64,000 nucleotides of DNA from Pseudisothecium myosuroides (taxonomy: Eukaryota; Streptophyta; Bryopsida; Hypnales; Lembophyllaceae). This document shows positions 24,624 through 36,400 of the stretch, one piece after another. The first letter of the stretch is position 1; each line of letters opens with the position of its first letter. The stretch lies in contig OX637297.1 in NCBI GenBank assembly GCA_951799445.1, positions 10,292,001 to 10,356,000 of the forward strand. The letters run 5' to 3'. The position numbers and the translations under genes are program-made. The notes under the pieces were generated by a model, which was not told the origin of the DNA, made no database searches, and saw nothing but the letters and a program-made list of their open reading frames with translations.

Positions 24624-25521
24624 TTATCCTCGGGTCGAGCATACTTCATCACGATATACACTCACATACCTCAAGAACATATTTAACTCGAAAAAATGAC
24701 CACAACAAAGAAGTAAGGAAAATCAATAAATAGCATAAGTATCCCGAAGTGAAGAATCACGACTTGTCATTACAATCAAAAAATACAGTTCACCAAGAAC
24801 ATTTGCATATATTAAAACAACATACGAAATCTAATAGTTCAAGACTCTTATCCTCGACTCAAAGATAATACTACTATAACTATTGAAAAAACCCAGGTCC
24901 ACATAAAGTCCAAATCAATTACGTGTTATTGACCCACATAAATTTTTAGTATTTCTAGCATTCATTACTCACAATAGGTCTAACCAAGTCATTAAAACAC
25001 ACTAGAAAATATTGTCCAATATATTACGCATTTATACAATTTAACCATTAGAACAGTATTTATTCGGTTTATCTTCTCAATGACCAGGCCTGTGAACATA
25101 TCAATGAATTTCAATCAAAACAATTATGATCTATTTGACGATAATAATGAACTACAATAATCATAAAATAAAAATTAAACGTTATATAATTTATCCTCGG
25201 GTCGAGGATAATTCCAGATTCACTTTAGGATTGTTCCACTATAAAATTAACCCACAATACAGGATACAATTATTCTTCAAACATCCTCTTAGTTTGTAAC
25301 CCCTCAAAACTCCACAATATTATATATCCTCAAGTCGAGGATAAATGAGATATGCATATATGTATTATTATAAGAACACCAGAAACACAATTAAATTATC
25401 CTTGACTCGAGGATAAACTGGCTGCACATCAGAATATCTCGTTAGGTCTCTCGAATTCAGTAAGAACATATCTGTAATAAGAGAATGTCTATATACTTTG
25501 GTATCCTTGAGTCAAGGATAA
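24624..25521. repeat. Type A palindrome cluster, right arm (6 copies)
   Basis: Copies at about 24,624, 24,847, 25,191, 25,324, 25,396 and 25,501 are the mirror of the left-arm set. Matched pairs between arms differ mostly by C/T or G/A at the two CpGs of the CTCGA..TCGAG core. The pair 4,534 / 25,191 is unchanged. Confidence 0.85.
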
Positions 25522-26432
25522 ATGAAAATGTATGTTGAATACATGATGCCCGTAAATAGCGGCGGTATTCTCGGCTCACTCAATCCAGTGCAATCCGTTC
25601 AGTCCCATGAAACTCACACAATTATAGTACTGTGTAATATCAGTATATAGATTATGCAATAAGGTAGATACGTTGCATTGACACCATTACAATCAATCAA
25701 GCACTGGAAGAAAATAGAGTCAATGAAATATTCATCAAAAAAAGTAATCACGCAAATGTAGAGAAAAACGAATAGTCAGAAGCAAGGGAGGAAACGAGCA
25801 TAAGATCTTGAGCTTCCATGAATTGACGAAATACAAGAATTGAAGTGCCGTACAGAAGTCCACAATGAAGAGTACAAATAAAAAAACTGCCGCTGAAGAA
25901 ATTCTTTCCGCAGTTTAAATAACAAAATCAAGTATTTTTAAAGAGTTCTACATGTTCAACTCATCTCAGCAAGGGGCGCAATGAAACCGCAACGCAAGAA
26001 AACCACAGCTCAACCGCAAGAAACGAAAACTGGAGCTCCAACTCATGCAAGGAAAAAACCAAAATAATGAACGATTCCATGGGGTGTGACTGAGAAACAG
26101 AAGGCAGGAAGATTGAACGCGGCGAGAAAAAAGTCGTGCCGGATACTTCCATGTTTAGAATGTCAGGTGGTATCGCCTTTTAGATGGTGCAGAATTTTTG
26201 ATCCAAAAAACGGCTGTCAACATTCTTTCGCCTAATAAAAGTCATGCATCCAACTTTACTAAAAGTCTGCTATAGTACCTATTTCGGGATACTTTAGGTG
26301 ACAAGGCAGCCACGTAAATAGCATCACTCTATTCATGTCCAAAAAAAGTCTAAGTCGATGCAAAATAATTTGAGTGGCTAAATAGATGGAAACAAATGCG
26401 AGCCAACTAAACAATTTTCACATTTTGCAATT
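25522..26432 (-). other. Leader region of copy 3, mirror of 3,304-4,223
   Basis: Reverse-strand counterpart of the left-arm leader. No separate gene is supported. Confidence 0.4.
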
Positions 26433-26533
26433 CTAAAAATCATCAAGCCAACTAAACTTATAGTTGTCTGAGTCGCAATTGGACTCCAAGTCCCGATTCC
26501 AATCGACAAAGCCATGCGCAAATTCATTCTCTT

Positions 26534-26541
26534 CTTCCTCT
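26534..26541. repeat. hAT target-site duplication, left
   Basis: CTTCCTCT, repeated at 31,759-31,766. Confidence 0.92.
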
Positions 26542-26689
26542 CAGGGTTGTCATACCGGGCGGACGTCCGGTTCGCCCGTCCAATAGAGGTCTCGCCTGTC
26601 CGATGTGATCAACACAAAGTTGACTTTTTTTAATTGAAAAAACAAATGATGTAGCTGCCATTTTGACGCCACATGGCTGCCAAGTAGGA

Positions 26690-26850
26690 TCTAGGGCGCA
26701 GACGTCTCTGGTAGGGGGCGCGGACTGTAGTCAGGGCGCAGACGTAATCTTGCCAGGGCGGGGATGGAATTGTGTTGGGGTGCGGACGGTAGTCAGGTTG
26801 CTGACGAAAGTAGTCGGATCGCGGACGAAAGTAGACGATTTCTTAAAATT
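26690..26850. repeat. hAT subterminal GC-rich motif cluster, left
   Basis: Repeated short units such as AGGGCGCAGACG, GGGGCGCGGACTG and GGTGCGGACGGTAG. In hAT elements such clusters are typical transposase binding sites. Here that role is inferred. Confidence 0.65.
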
Positions 26851-27038
26851 GGAGCCAAATTGAATTAATTTATTTTTGAATGAAGGGGGTCCTTGTACAC
26901 TCGAACCATATTTTTTTTCAGTGGGGCCGAGTGGAACTAATTCCTTGTGAATTTAAAAGTAAAGGAGGAGGAACCTTGCTCCATGGACTCGTATTTTTGT
27001 GCCTTGAAGGCGAATGAATTTAGTTCATTCTCCATTAA

Positions 27039-27677
27039 TCCCTAAATGCCCAAGGCCTGTTTTGAACTTCTAAGAATTTACTTTAAATCGAACAAAAGGC
27101 CAACATTTTGATAATTTATATCACTTCTTTTTTTTTAATTGTAACCGTACAAATTCAAACTAAACATGTTAGAGATCACGTAGGAAAAGAAAACACAAGA
27201 ATATCACTTATGAATTCAAAGATTATAATGTTTGAACATGACAGTGTTAAAACTAAGAAATTCTTTCAATCCTTTTTTTACATATTGAATCTAAGAAGTT
27301 GGTCACCAAAAAAATATGAGGTTAAAGGGCCTAACATGCATAACCACGATCAATTTACGGCTTCTCAAAATCTACTCTACAATTTTTTTAAATGAATTTC
27401 TAATGTGAATTTTCCTCCAAGATGTAGTACATTTGAGGCGCATTTCCAAGAGCCCCCAACACTATTGAAAGTCAAGATTACAATGGGTACCCTTGCACAA
27501 AATCTTGAATAGAAAAATCATAATCAATCATTTGAAAATCGGATTCTTGACACTAAAAGTAGACTTCAAATAGAATTTTACAAAAATATAATCTATTAAA
27601 AATAGCAACTTGGTTAGGTTTTATTTAACTTCAAAGTTTTGTCAACACCAAAATTTGGTGCCTCGGGCATTTAGGGG
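27039..27677. mobile_element. TTAA-type MITE, copy 1b (639 bp, nested in hAT)
   Basis: The ends TCCCTAAATGCCCAAGG and the complement of CTCGGGCATTTAGGGG are bounded by TTAA on both sides (27,035-27,038 and 27,678-27,681). An internal duplicate of the host element at 28,931-28,950 reads CCATTAAGAAGC with a single TTAA, giving a matched empty site. Confidence 0.8.
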
Positions 27678-27810
27678 TTAAGAAGCAATAAAGGAGCCCT
27701 CATTCAATTAAACCATATTTTTTTGCATTGTAGGCAAAAAATTACTAATTCCTTTCGAATTTATGAGCAATAAGGGGGGACCTATGCTCACGTGAACCAC
27801 ATTTTTTTAT

Positions 27811-28741
27811 TCCCTAAAGGACCATTGTCCCCTCGAGCCTCGGGGGACAAATGGGATTTTGGGCAGGTACCTACGGGCTGAATTTTTATTTTTATCCTGA
27901 TTTTTTTTATGCAGATTGAAAAACTTATAAGCTTCATGGGAATATTATTTTTTTTCAATCGTTGCCTGTAAACAAAAGTTATGCCCAAATAAGCTCAAAA
28001 CAAGAGAGAGGGGTTTCAGCCCCAAAAAATTCGCAGGAATATTTCTTTTTCTTTTTCTTTTTTTTGCCCTACATTATATTTTTGTCTCTCTAGGAAGCTT
28101 TGATTCATTCCATTTGGATTTGTTATGAGAAAGTTATCGACAATCTTATTTTTCGGGCACTTAGAGCATCTTATTGTAAAAAATAACTTATAGGATTCAT
28201 TTCTGAATGCAATTTTTACAATTTAAAAAAAAAAAAGAGTTCTTTCTGGTTTAGATTCTTTTTCTAGAATAATGTCACCATTGATATTAATGCATTTTAA
28301 TTCCATATAAAAGATATTAAAATTTTAGATTTTCCTACTATCTTGTACCTACTTTTACTTAACAATTTTTTTAATATTGAAAATTAAGTTTTTGGGAATT
28401 TTCTTTTTTTTGCTAGACTCTCAACTCAATTCTCCATTGTAAAGATTTAAAGCTCATAACTTTGTAGTGCAAAATATTAAAAGCTTAAAATGTTCAAAGT
28501 CAAAAAATCTAGTCCCACAATGAGCTAAAAAACTTGTTTTTTGCACTTAAAATGCAAATTTCTTGCAATTTGTGTGGTCCAAAATTCTGAAATTTTTTCC
28601 ACACATTCTCATACTAGTCAGGTGTACGATCCTATGGTTAGATGTGGAAAAAAAAACAATTAAATTTTTTTTTACTCTTTGCTAAAGAAATGGCAGTTTT
28701 GAGTGTTTTTTGGCAGAAAATAGGCCTTCGTCCTTCAGGGG
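27811..28741. mobile_element. TTAA-type MITE, family 2 (931 bp, nested in hAT)
   Basis: The ends TCCCTAAAGGAC and the complement of GTCCTTCAGGGG are bounded by TTAT at the left (decayed TTAA) and TTAA at the right. The host duplicate at 29,066-29,090 shows the empty site with one TTAA. The TIR resembles that of MITE family 1, but the interior is different. Confidence 0.7.
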
Positions 28742-29974
28742 TTAAATTGGAGTCAAATTGAACTAATTTATTTTTGAATGAAAGGGGGCCCTTGTACAAA
28801 CAAACCACATTTTTGTGTATTGGGGTCAAGTGGAACTAATTTGAGTAATTTCTTGTAAATTTAAAAGTAAAGAGGAACTTGGCTCCATGGACCCGTATTT
28901 TATTCCTTGTAGGCGAATGAGTTTCATTCATTCTCCATTAAGAAGCAATAAAGGGGCCCTTGTTCAATTGAACCATATTTTTTTGCATTGTAGGCAAAAA
29001 AATACTAATTCCTTTTGAATTTGTGAGCAATAACTTCCAATAAGGGGGGACCCTTGTTCATATGAACCACATTTTTTTAAATTGGACCCAAATTCAAGTA
29101 ATTTTTTTGGGAATGAAAGGGGGCCCTTGTTCAATCAAACAATATTTTTTCCTGTTGTGAATTTCAAAGTAAAAGAAGGGAGGCCCTTGTTGGCTTGCTT
29201 GTTGCTTCACTCAGACCCGTTCTCTGTCGGGAGCTTGGTGAATTAAAATAGTTTGGAATTCACTTGATAAAGAATGCATACTCTTCAAATCAATTATTAC
29301 AATAGAATAAAATGTTCTAATATATAAGCTAGATGTATTGTTCAGAACAGGGTTGTCTTCCAAAAATATTAACTTGTATTTGAAGGGATTTCCAAACCCT
29401 TATAACCTGTACTTCAACTTGCCGCCCTTGAAGTACAAGCACATAACATTTAACTTGTATTTGATTTGAATTTTAAATACTTGGAACAACAATTTACCAA
29501 CACCATAAAGGCCTCAACTATAACTAAACAAAACATAACTTCTATTTGATTTGAAATCAAAACCCTTCACCCTTGTAGCATCTAGTAACAAGACTAAAGC
29601 CTTCAACTTACTTCGAAACCACTAGAACTTGCATTTGGTTTCCTTTCCAAATCCTTGTAGCCTCTATTTTTAAAAATAAAATCCTTGAACTACATTGTAA
29701 TACATTGTAATACGTTAATGATGTGAATTCCAATTTCCAAACCCTTGTAGACCACATTACCAAAAACTAACCCACTCAATTAGAAGTCTAAAAAATATAA
29801 AACGTATTTGATTTTTTTTTTAACTGTGAACCCTTTTAGTTTATATTTGGAGAATTTGAAAATGCATCCTCCCACTTGAATTTTAAAAAATGTGTACCTT
29901 GTCTTTTGTTATAAACCCAAAAACTTGTAGCATGTAATTTCAAATTTTTTTTGATTGAAGTGTGCAAGTTAACT
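28742..29974. other. hAT interior, AT-rich with host duplicates
   Basis: 28,745-29,100 repeats the host sequence that flanks the two MITEs and so records the pre-insertion state. 29,165-29,970 is AT-rich with recurring CCCTTGTAG-type phrases. There is no gene. Confidence 0.5.
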
Positions 29975-30410
29975 TTCATTTTCTGAAATCTCCTTTTTTT
30001 TTGGATGGGTCCTAATTCTCAAGTGCTTGATGAAGGCAAGAAGGAGAAGTTTGGCACCAAGAAGGGAGCCACATGCTTCCATACATGGTCTTTGAATTGA
30101 AAAAGTGGTTGGACCTCTTAATGGAGCCATTGACTTGAAGATATTCCCGAATTGAAATGAAGGGTTGGCTGCATTAATGAGTTCCCCCTCTCCATGGGAA
30201 GGAAGAATCTCATGGCCATTCCAAAACGAACTTCACTTCCCTCCCCACACTATGGTGGAGGACTGGGACGTCCGTGCCCCTGTGTCCCCACCCTGACTTG
30301 AAGTCCCCGCCCTGACGTTTGCGCCCTGACATGAAATCCGCGCCCTGTCCAGGCATCCCCGCCCTGACGTTCGCGCCCTAACCTGAAGTCCGCACCCTGA
30401 CCTCGGCATA
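29975..30410. repeat. Internal duplication of the hAT right end
   Basis: 29,975-30,285 is closely repeated at 31,204-31,510, including the GGACTGGGACGTCCG junction. It is followed here by another GC-rich motif cluster (30,262-30,410), so the element carries a second copy of its subterminal zone 1.2 kb inside its right end. The antisense ORF at 30,250-30,513 is this repeat, not a gene. Confidence 0.7.
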
Positions 30411-30548
30411 TGTGTGGAAATTTATCCAAGTGCCCAGACCTGAACTCCCTCCAAGCCAAATTTGAATTCCCTGCATGACAAACTTGAATTCCCTGCATGA
30501 CAAACTTGAACATGCAAATTCACAAACTTGAACTCACAAATATCTTAA

Positions 30549-30640
30549 CCCCTAAATGCCCAAGGCACCGAACTTGGGTGTTGACCCTAATTTGAAGTTT
30601 AAAAAACCCTAACAAATTTGCTCAATTTAGAAGTTTATAA
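30549..30640. mobile_element. TTAA MITE family 1, end fragment
   Basis: Starts CCCCTAAATGCCCAAGGC after TTAA and follows the reverse orientation of copy 1b for about 60 bp before similarity is lost. The partner end was not found. Confidence 0.5.
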
Positions 30641-30659
30641 TTTTGAAATATTATTTTCG

Positions 30660-31205
30660 AATGCTTGAATTCAAAATAACTTGACTAGTATTTCATTTAA
30701 AATTTTCAACCCCAAACCATACTTAAATATCCCCATTACAAAAGACTACCATTGAGTTTGAATTAAAAAATAACGGAACTAGTATCTCATTTCAATCCCA
30801 AACCCTCGTAGAATCCCATTACACAAATAAAATTTTCTAGTGGAATGCTTGAATTCAAAATAACTTGACTAGTATTTCATTTACAATATTCAATCCCAAA
30901 CCATACTTAAATATCCCCATTACAAAAAAGTATCATTGAACTTGAATTAAAAAATAACGGAACTAGTATTTCATTTCAATCCCAAACCCTCATAGGATCC
31001 CATTACACAAATAAAATTTTCTAGTGGAATGATTGAATTCAAAATAACTTGGCTAATATTTCATTTAAAATTTTCAATCCCAAACCATACTTAAATATCC
31101 CCATTACAAAAGAGTATTGTTGAACTTGAATTAAAAAATAACAGAACTAGTATTTCATTTCAATCCCAAACCCTCATAGGATCCCATTACACAAATAAAA
31201 TTTTC
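30660..31205. repeat. 184-bp tandem repeat, 3 units, inside hAT
   Basis: GAATTCAAAATAACTTG recurs at about 30,668, 30,852 and 31,036. Units end at ACACAAATAAAATTTTC. Confidence 0.85.
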
Positions 31206-31479
31206 ATTTTCAGAAATCTCCTTTATTTTGGGTGGGTCCTAATTCTCAAGTGCTTGGTGAAGGCAAGAAGGAGAAGTTTGGCACCAAGAAGGGAGCCACA
31301 TGCTTCCATACATGGTCTTTGAATTGGAAAAGTGGTTGGACCTCTTAATGGAGCCATTGACTTGAAGATATTCTCGAACTGAAATGAAGGGCTGGCTGCA
31401 TTAATGGGTTCCCCCTCTCCATGGAAAGGAAGAATCCCATGGCCAAGTTCAAAGCGAACTTCACTTCCCCCCACACTAT

Positions 31480-31690
31480 GGCGGAGGACTGGGACGTCCG
31501 TGCCCCTGCGTCCCCGCCCTGACGTGACGTCCCCGCCCTGACCTCCGTGCTCGGACCTGACGTCCGCCTTCTCTGACCTCCCCGCCCCCGCACAATAGGT
31601 CCGGGCCCCGACGAATCCGTCCGCGCCCTGACAGAAATGTTCCCTCCCTGACTTTCACGTCCGCAACCTGATTCCAGAGTGGACCACCAA
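31480..31690. repeat. hAT subterminal GC-rich motif cluster, right
   Basis: Many CCGCCCTGACGT, GACGTCCGC and CCGCGCCCTGAC units in the opposite sense to the left cluster. ORFs read through here (31,476-31,658 and part of 31,345-31,806 on the minus strand) are repeat artefacts. Confidence 0.65.
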
Positions 31691-31758
31691 CGTGAAGTGA
31701 CTTGCCAATTGGAAATTTTCAATAATGAAAGGGCGTCCGGTCCGATATGACAACCCTG

Positions 31759-31766
31759 CTTCCTCT
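31759..31766. repeat. hAT target-site duplication, right
   Basis: CTTCCTCT, repeated at 26,534-26,541. It is single copy in the left arm near 3,195. Confidence 0.92.
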
Positions 31767-32461
31767 CCATCCTCTTCCTGTAGGTCTTCATTGTTGGATT
31801 TGTCATGCTCTGGTACGAAATCAGAAATTAGCACCTCCTTCACCTCGTCAGTGTCATTGTCATGGTTGGATTCTTCAAACTTGACATTGGATTCCTCAAA
31901 CTCTAACTCGAATTTGCAAAAAATAGACCTTTGCTACTTGTATATAGCTCAACTGTTACAATGGGTACATTTTCCGAAACGGAGGAAGAAGGAGCTGCAA
32001 ATGCAGCTTCAAACTTCCTTTTCTTTGTGTCCACCTCTCTCAGACTGGCCGCCGCTCTAAACATATTAGAATAGCAAGCACTCTCAAATGCAGCCAATAC
32101 TACAAGAAGCTAGAATAGAGGTCGTTTTAACTTCGGCACCGTCTACAACACTCTACACAAAACAAGTTCTCGAAATCTCTCTCTCTCACGCAAAACAAAC
32201 ACTCTAAGCTAAATGCAATTTAACTAAGAGAATGGTAGGGCTTAAGAGTTCCTTAAAATTGTGCTTATATTCAAGTATGGTTAATAAGAATCATTGTGTA
32301 CTTTAAAATTTCAAATTATGAGTAGTACTTCATAAAAGCAGTCATGCTGATTTTGAGGTTTTAGGCTCTAACTTGGCTTTCAATCTTCTTGTCATCATCT
32401 AAAGTCTAACTTTGGTTTAAACAACTAAATTATTCACCTCACTTGAAATTTGTTCAATTCA

Positions 32462-33415
32462 CCACCCATTTTTTTTTATTTACCGCGTAACCTTAAAGAA
32501 ACGAGTCCTGCCCTGAATTTTAGATATTAAAAAACCCATAAATGACAATTTAAGTCCACATGGGTGTGGAGAAAAATATGTAGAAGTTGCAAATTTGCTA
32601 AACAATACTTTTAAATCCATGGACGCATTCAACTCAACACCCATTTTTTTTTATTTACCACGTAACCTTAAAGAAATGAGTCTTGCCCTGAATATTAAAT
32701 ATTAAATTGAACATGAATGGCACATTAAGTCCATGTGGGTGTGGAAAAAAAAATGTAGAAAATGCAAATGAGCTAAACATTACTTTCAAATCCATGGACG
32801 CATTCAACTCACCAGCCATTTTTTTTTAATTTAACATGTAACTTTAAAAAAACAAGTCTTGCCATGAATTTTAAAAATTAAAAAATCCAAGAATAACAAA
32901 TGAAGTCCACGTGGGTAGAGAGAAAAATATATAGAAGTTGCAAATTAGCAAAACAATACTTTCAAATCCTTGGACGCATTCAACCTAACACCCATTTTTT
33001 TTTTATTTACCACGTAACTTTAAAGGAACGAGTCTTGCCCTAAATTTTAAATATTCAATTGACCATGAATAACACATTAAGTCCACGTGGATGTGGAGAA
33101 AAATATGTAGGTTTTGCAAATTTGCTAAATATTACTTTTAAGTTTCAAATCCATGGACGCATTGAAATCACCACCCATTTTTATAATTTACCACGTAACC
33201 TTAAAGAAACAAGTCTTGCCCTGATTATTAAATAATAAATTGAATATGAATGACAAATTTAGTCCACAAGGGTGTGGAACAAAAACTGTAGAAGTTGGAA
33301 ATTAGTAAAACAATACTTTCAAATCCATGGATGCATTCAATGGATTAAAAAATAATGTTTAGTAAATATGCAACTTCTACATTATTTATCAAAGAAAATA
33401 ATAATAAATACATTT
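32462..33415 (+). repeat. Satellite A array (about 5 units), right flank
   Basis: Same unit as 11,988-12,959, with TCCATGGACGCATT landmarks about every 175-180 bp. It starts inside the end of the right arm. Confidence 0.9.
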
Positions 33416-36400
33416 TTCATCAAGAAATAAAAATTCATGAGTGCTCTAAACTTAGTGCTCCATTTTCTAACCTAAACTATAAGGAAGAAGAATAAAATGA
33501 AATAGCCATGCCCTGTAGTTTAAAGAACGCAAATCTTAAATGCCATGGAATTGGTATTCATAAGAAAGCCAAAAAAAATGTACAAGTTGTAAATACTCCA
33601 AGGAATAATAATTCATGAGTGCACTAAATTCAGTGCCGCATTTTCTAACATATACTACAAGAACGAAAAAAAAATGAATTAGCCATGCGCTGTAGTTTAG
33701 AGAACTAAAATCTCAATTGACATGGAATTGGTATCCAAAAGAAGGCCGAAAAAATGTACAAGTTGTAAATACTCAAAGGAATACTAATTCATGCATGCAC
33801 TAAATTAAGTGCCCCATTTTCTAAGATATACTACGCGAAAGAAAAAAAAATGAACTAGCCAGGCCTTGTAGTTTAGAGAACAAAACTCTCAAATTTCATG
33901 GAATTGGTATTCATAAGGAGGCCAAAAAAAATGTACAAGTTGTAAATACTCCAAGGACTAATAATTCATGAGTGCACTAAATTAAGTGCCCCATCATCTA
34001 ACATATACTACGAGAAAGATAAAAAAATGAATAAGCCATGCCCTATAGTTTAGAGAACTAAACTCTCAAATGTCATGGAATTGGTATCCAAAAGAAGGCC
34101 GAAAAAAATGTACCAGTTGTAAATACGGCAAGGAATAATAATTCATGAGTGCACTAAATTTAGTATCCTATTTTCTAACATATACTACGAGAATGATAAA
34201 AAAACAAACTAGCCATGCCCTGTAGTTTAGAGAATTAAAATTTCAAATGTCATGGAATTAGTATTCAAAAGAAGGCCAAAAAAAATGTACAAGTTGTAAA
34301 TACTCCAAGGAATAATAATTCATGAGTGCACTACATTGAGTGCCCTATTTTCTAACATATACTACAAGAAAGAAAATAAAAAGAATTAGCCAGGCCCTGT
34401 AGTTTAGAGAACTCCAATGTTCAATGTCATGGAATTGGTATCCAAAAGAAGGTAAAAAAAAATCGTACAGGTTGTAAATATTCCAAGGAATAAAAATTCA
34501 TAAGTGCACTAAATTTAGTGCCCCATTTTCTAACATATACTACAAAAAAAATATAAAAAAATGAATTAGTCAGGCCCTGCAGTTTAGAGAACAAAACTCT
34601 CAAATTTCATGGAATTAGTATTCATAAAAAGGCCAAAAAAAATGTACAAGTTGTAAATACTCCAAGGAATAATAATTCATGAGTGCACTAAATTAAGTGC
34701 CCCATCTTCCAACATATACTACGAGAAAGAAAAAAAAATGAACAAGCCATGCCCTGTAGTTTAGAAAACTAAACTCTCAAATGTCATAGAATTGGTATCC
34801 AAAAGAAGGCCGAAAAAAACGTACCAGTTGTAAATACTCCAAGGAATAATGATTCATGAGTGCACTATATTTAGTGACCTATTTTCTAACATACACTACA
34901 AGAAAGATAAAAAAAATGAACTAGCCATGCCCTAAAGTTTAGAGAACTAAAATCTCAAATGTGATGGAATTAGTATTCATAAGAAGGCCGAAAAAAATGT
35001 ACAACTTGTAAATACTTTAAGGATAAGAATTCATGAGTGCACTAAATTAAGTGCCCCATTTTCTAACATATACTACAAGAAAGAGAAAAAAATGAACAAG
35101 CCATGCCTTGTAGTTTAGAGAACTAAAATCTCAAATTTCATAGAATTGGTATTCATAAAAAAGCCAAAAAAAATCTACAAGTTGTAAATACTCCAAGGAA
35201 TACAAATTCATGAGTGCACTAAATTTAGTGCCCCATTTTCTAACATATACTACAAGAAAGAGAAAAAAATGAACAAGCCATGCCTTGTAGTTTAGAGAAC
35301 TAAAATCTCAAATTTCATGGAATTGGTATTCATAAAAAAGCCAAAAAAAATCTACAAGTTGTAAATACTCCAAGGAATACAAATTCATGAGTGCACTAAA
35401 TTTAGTGCCCCATTTTCTAACATATACTACAAGAAAGAGAAAAAAATGAACAAGCCATGCCTTGTAGTTTAGAGAACTAAAATCTCAAATTTCATGGAAT
35501 TGGTATTCATAAAAAAGCCAAAAAAAATCTACAAGTTGAAAATACTCCAAGGAATACAAATTCATGAGTGCACTAAATTTAGTGCCCCATTTTCTAACAT
35601 ATACTACGAGAAAGAAAAAAAGATGAACTAGCCATGCCCTGTAGTTTAGAGAACTAAAATCTCAAATGTCATGGAATTGGTATCCATAAGAAGGCCTAAA
35701 AAAATGTACAAGTTGTAAATACTCCAAGGAATAATAATTCATGAGTGTGCTAAATTTAGTGCCCCATCATCTAACATATACTACAAGAAAGATAAAAAAA
35801 TGAATAAGCCATGCCCTGTAGTTTAGGGAACTAAACTCTCAAATGTCATGGAATTGGTATCCAAAAGAAGGCCGAAAAAAATGTACAAGTTGTAAATACT
35901 CCAAGGATAAATAATTCATGAGTGCACTAAGTTTAGTGAACTATTTTCTATCATATACTACAAGAAATAAATAAAAAAGAATTAGCCGGGCCCTGTAGTT
36001 TAGAGAACTCTAGTGTTCAATGTCATGGAATTGGTATCCAAAAGAAGGCCAAAAAAAATGTACCAGTTGTAAATATTCCAAGGAATAAGAATTCATGAGT
36101 GCACTATATTTAGTGCCTCATTTTCTAACATACACTGCAAGAAAGATAAAAAATGAACTAGCCATGCCCTAAAGTTTAGAGAACTAAAATCTCAAATGTG
36201 ATGGAATTAGTATTCATAAGAAGGCCGAAAAAAATGTGCAACTTGTAAATACTTCAAGGATAAGAATTCATGAGAGCACTAAATTAAATGCCCCATTTTT
36301 TAACATATACTACAAGTAATAATGAAAAATGAACTAGCCATGCCCTGTAGTTTAGAGAACTAAAATCTCAAATTTCATGGAATTGGTATTTATAAAAAAG

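Larger units (their letters stand above)
26542..31758. mobile_element. Non-autonomous hAT-type element (5,217 bp)
   Basis: Both ends begin CAGGGTTGTCATA in inverted orientation and are similar for about 27 bp (each continuing into a CCGGACG-like stretch). They are flanked by a perfect 8-bp duplication CTTCCTCT (26,534-26,541 and 31,759-31,766). The left arm preserves the empty site with a single copy. An 8-bp duplication and CAGGG ends are hAT hallmarks. No transposase ORF is present. The interior is AT-rich with internal duplications and nested insertions. GC-rich motif clusters lie just inside both ends. Confidence 0.92.
26433..32097 (-). pseudogene. Acidic-protein gene split by a hAT element
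   Basis: Mirror of the intact ORF at 2,863-3,303. The 5' part (32,097-31,767) and 3' part (26,541-26,433) are separated by the 5,217-bp hAT plus its target duplication, placed in the run of acidic codons. The 5' part also has six instead of seven T at the KGLFF region, which shifts the frame before the insertion. Confidence 0.8.
20861..32495 (-). repeat. Right arm of the 6.4-kb inverted repeat (contains hAT)
   Basis: Reverse complement of 2,458-8,850, extended to 11.6 kb by the hAT element at 26,542-31,758. The outer end runs straight into a full satellite A/B array, whereas the left arm keeps only about 45 bp of satellite A. Confidence 0.85.

Noticed and set aside
30250..31806. Arg/Gly-rich minus-strand ORFs in the hAT
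   Set aside because: They are translations of GC-rich subterminal repeats, with no codon or domain signal.
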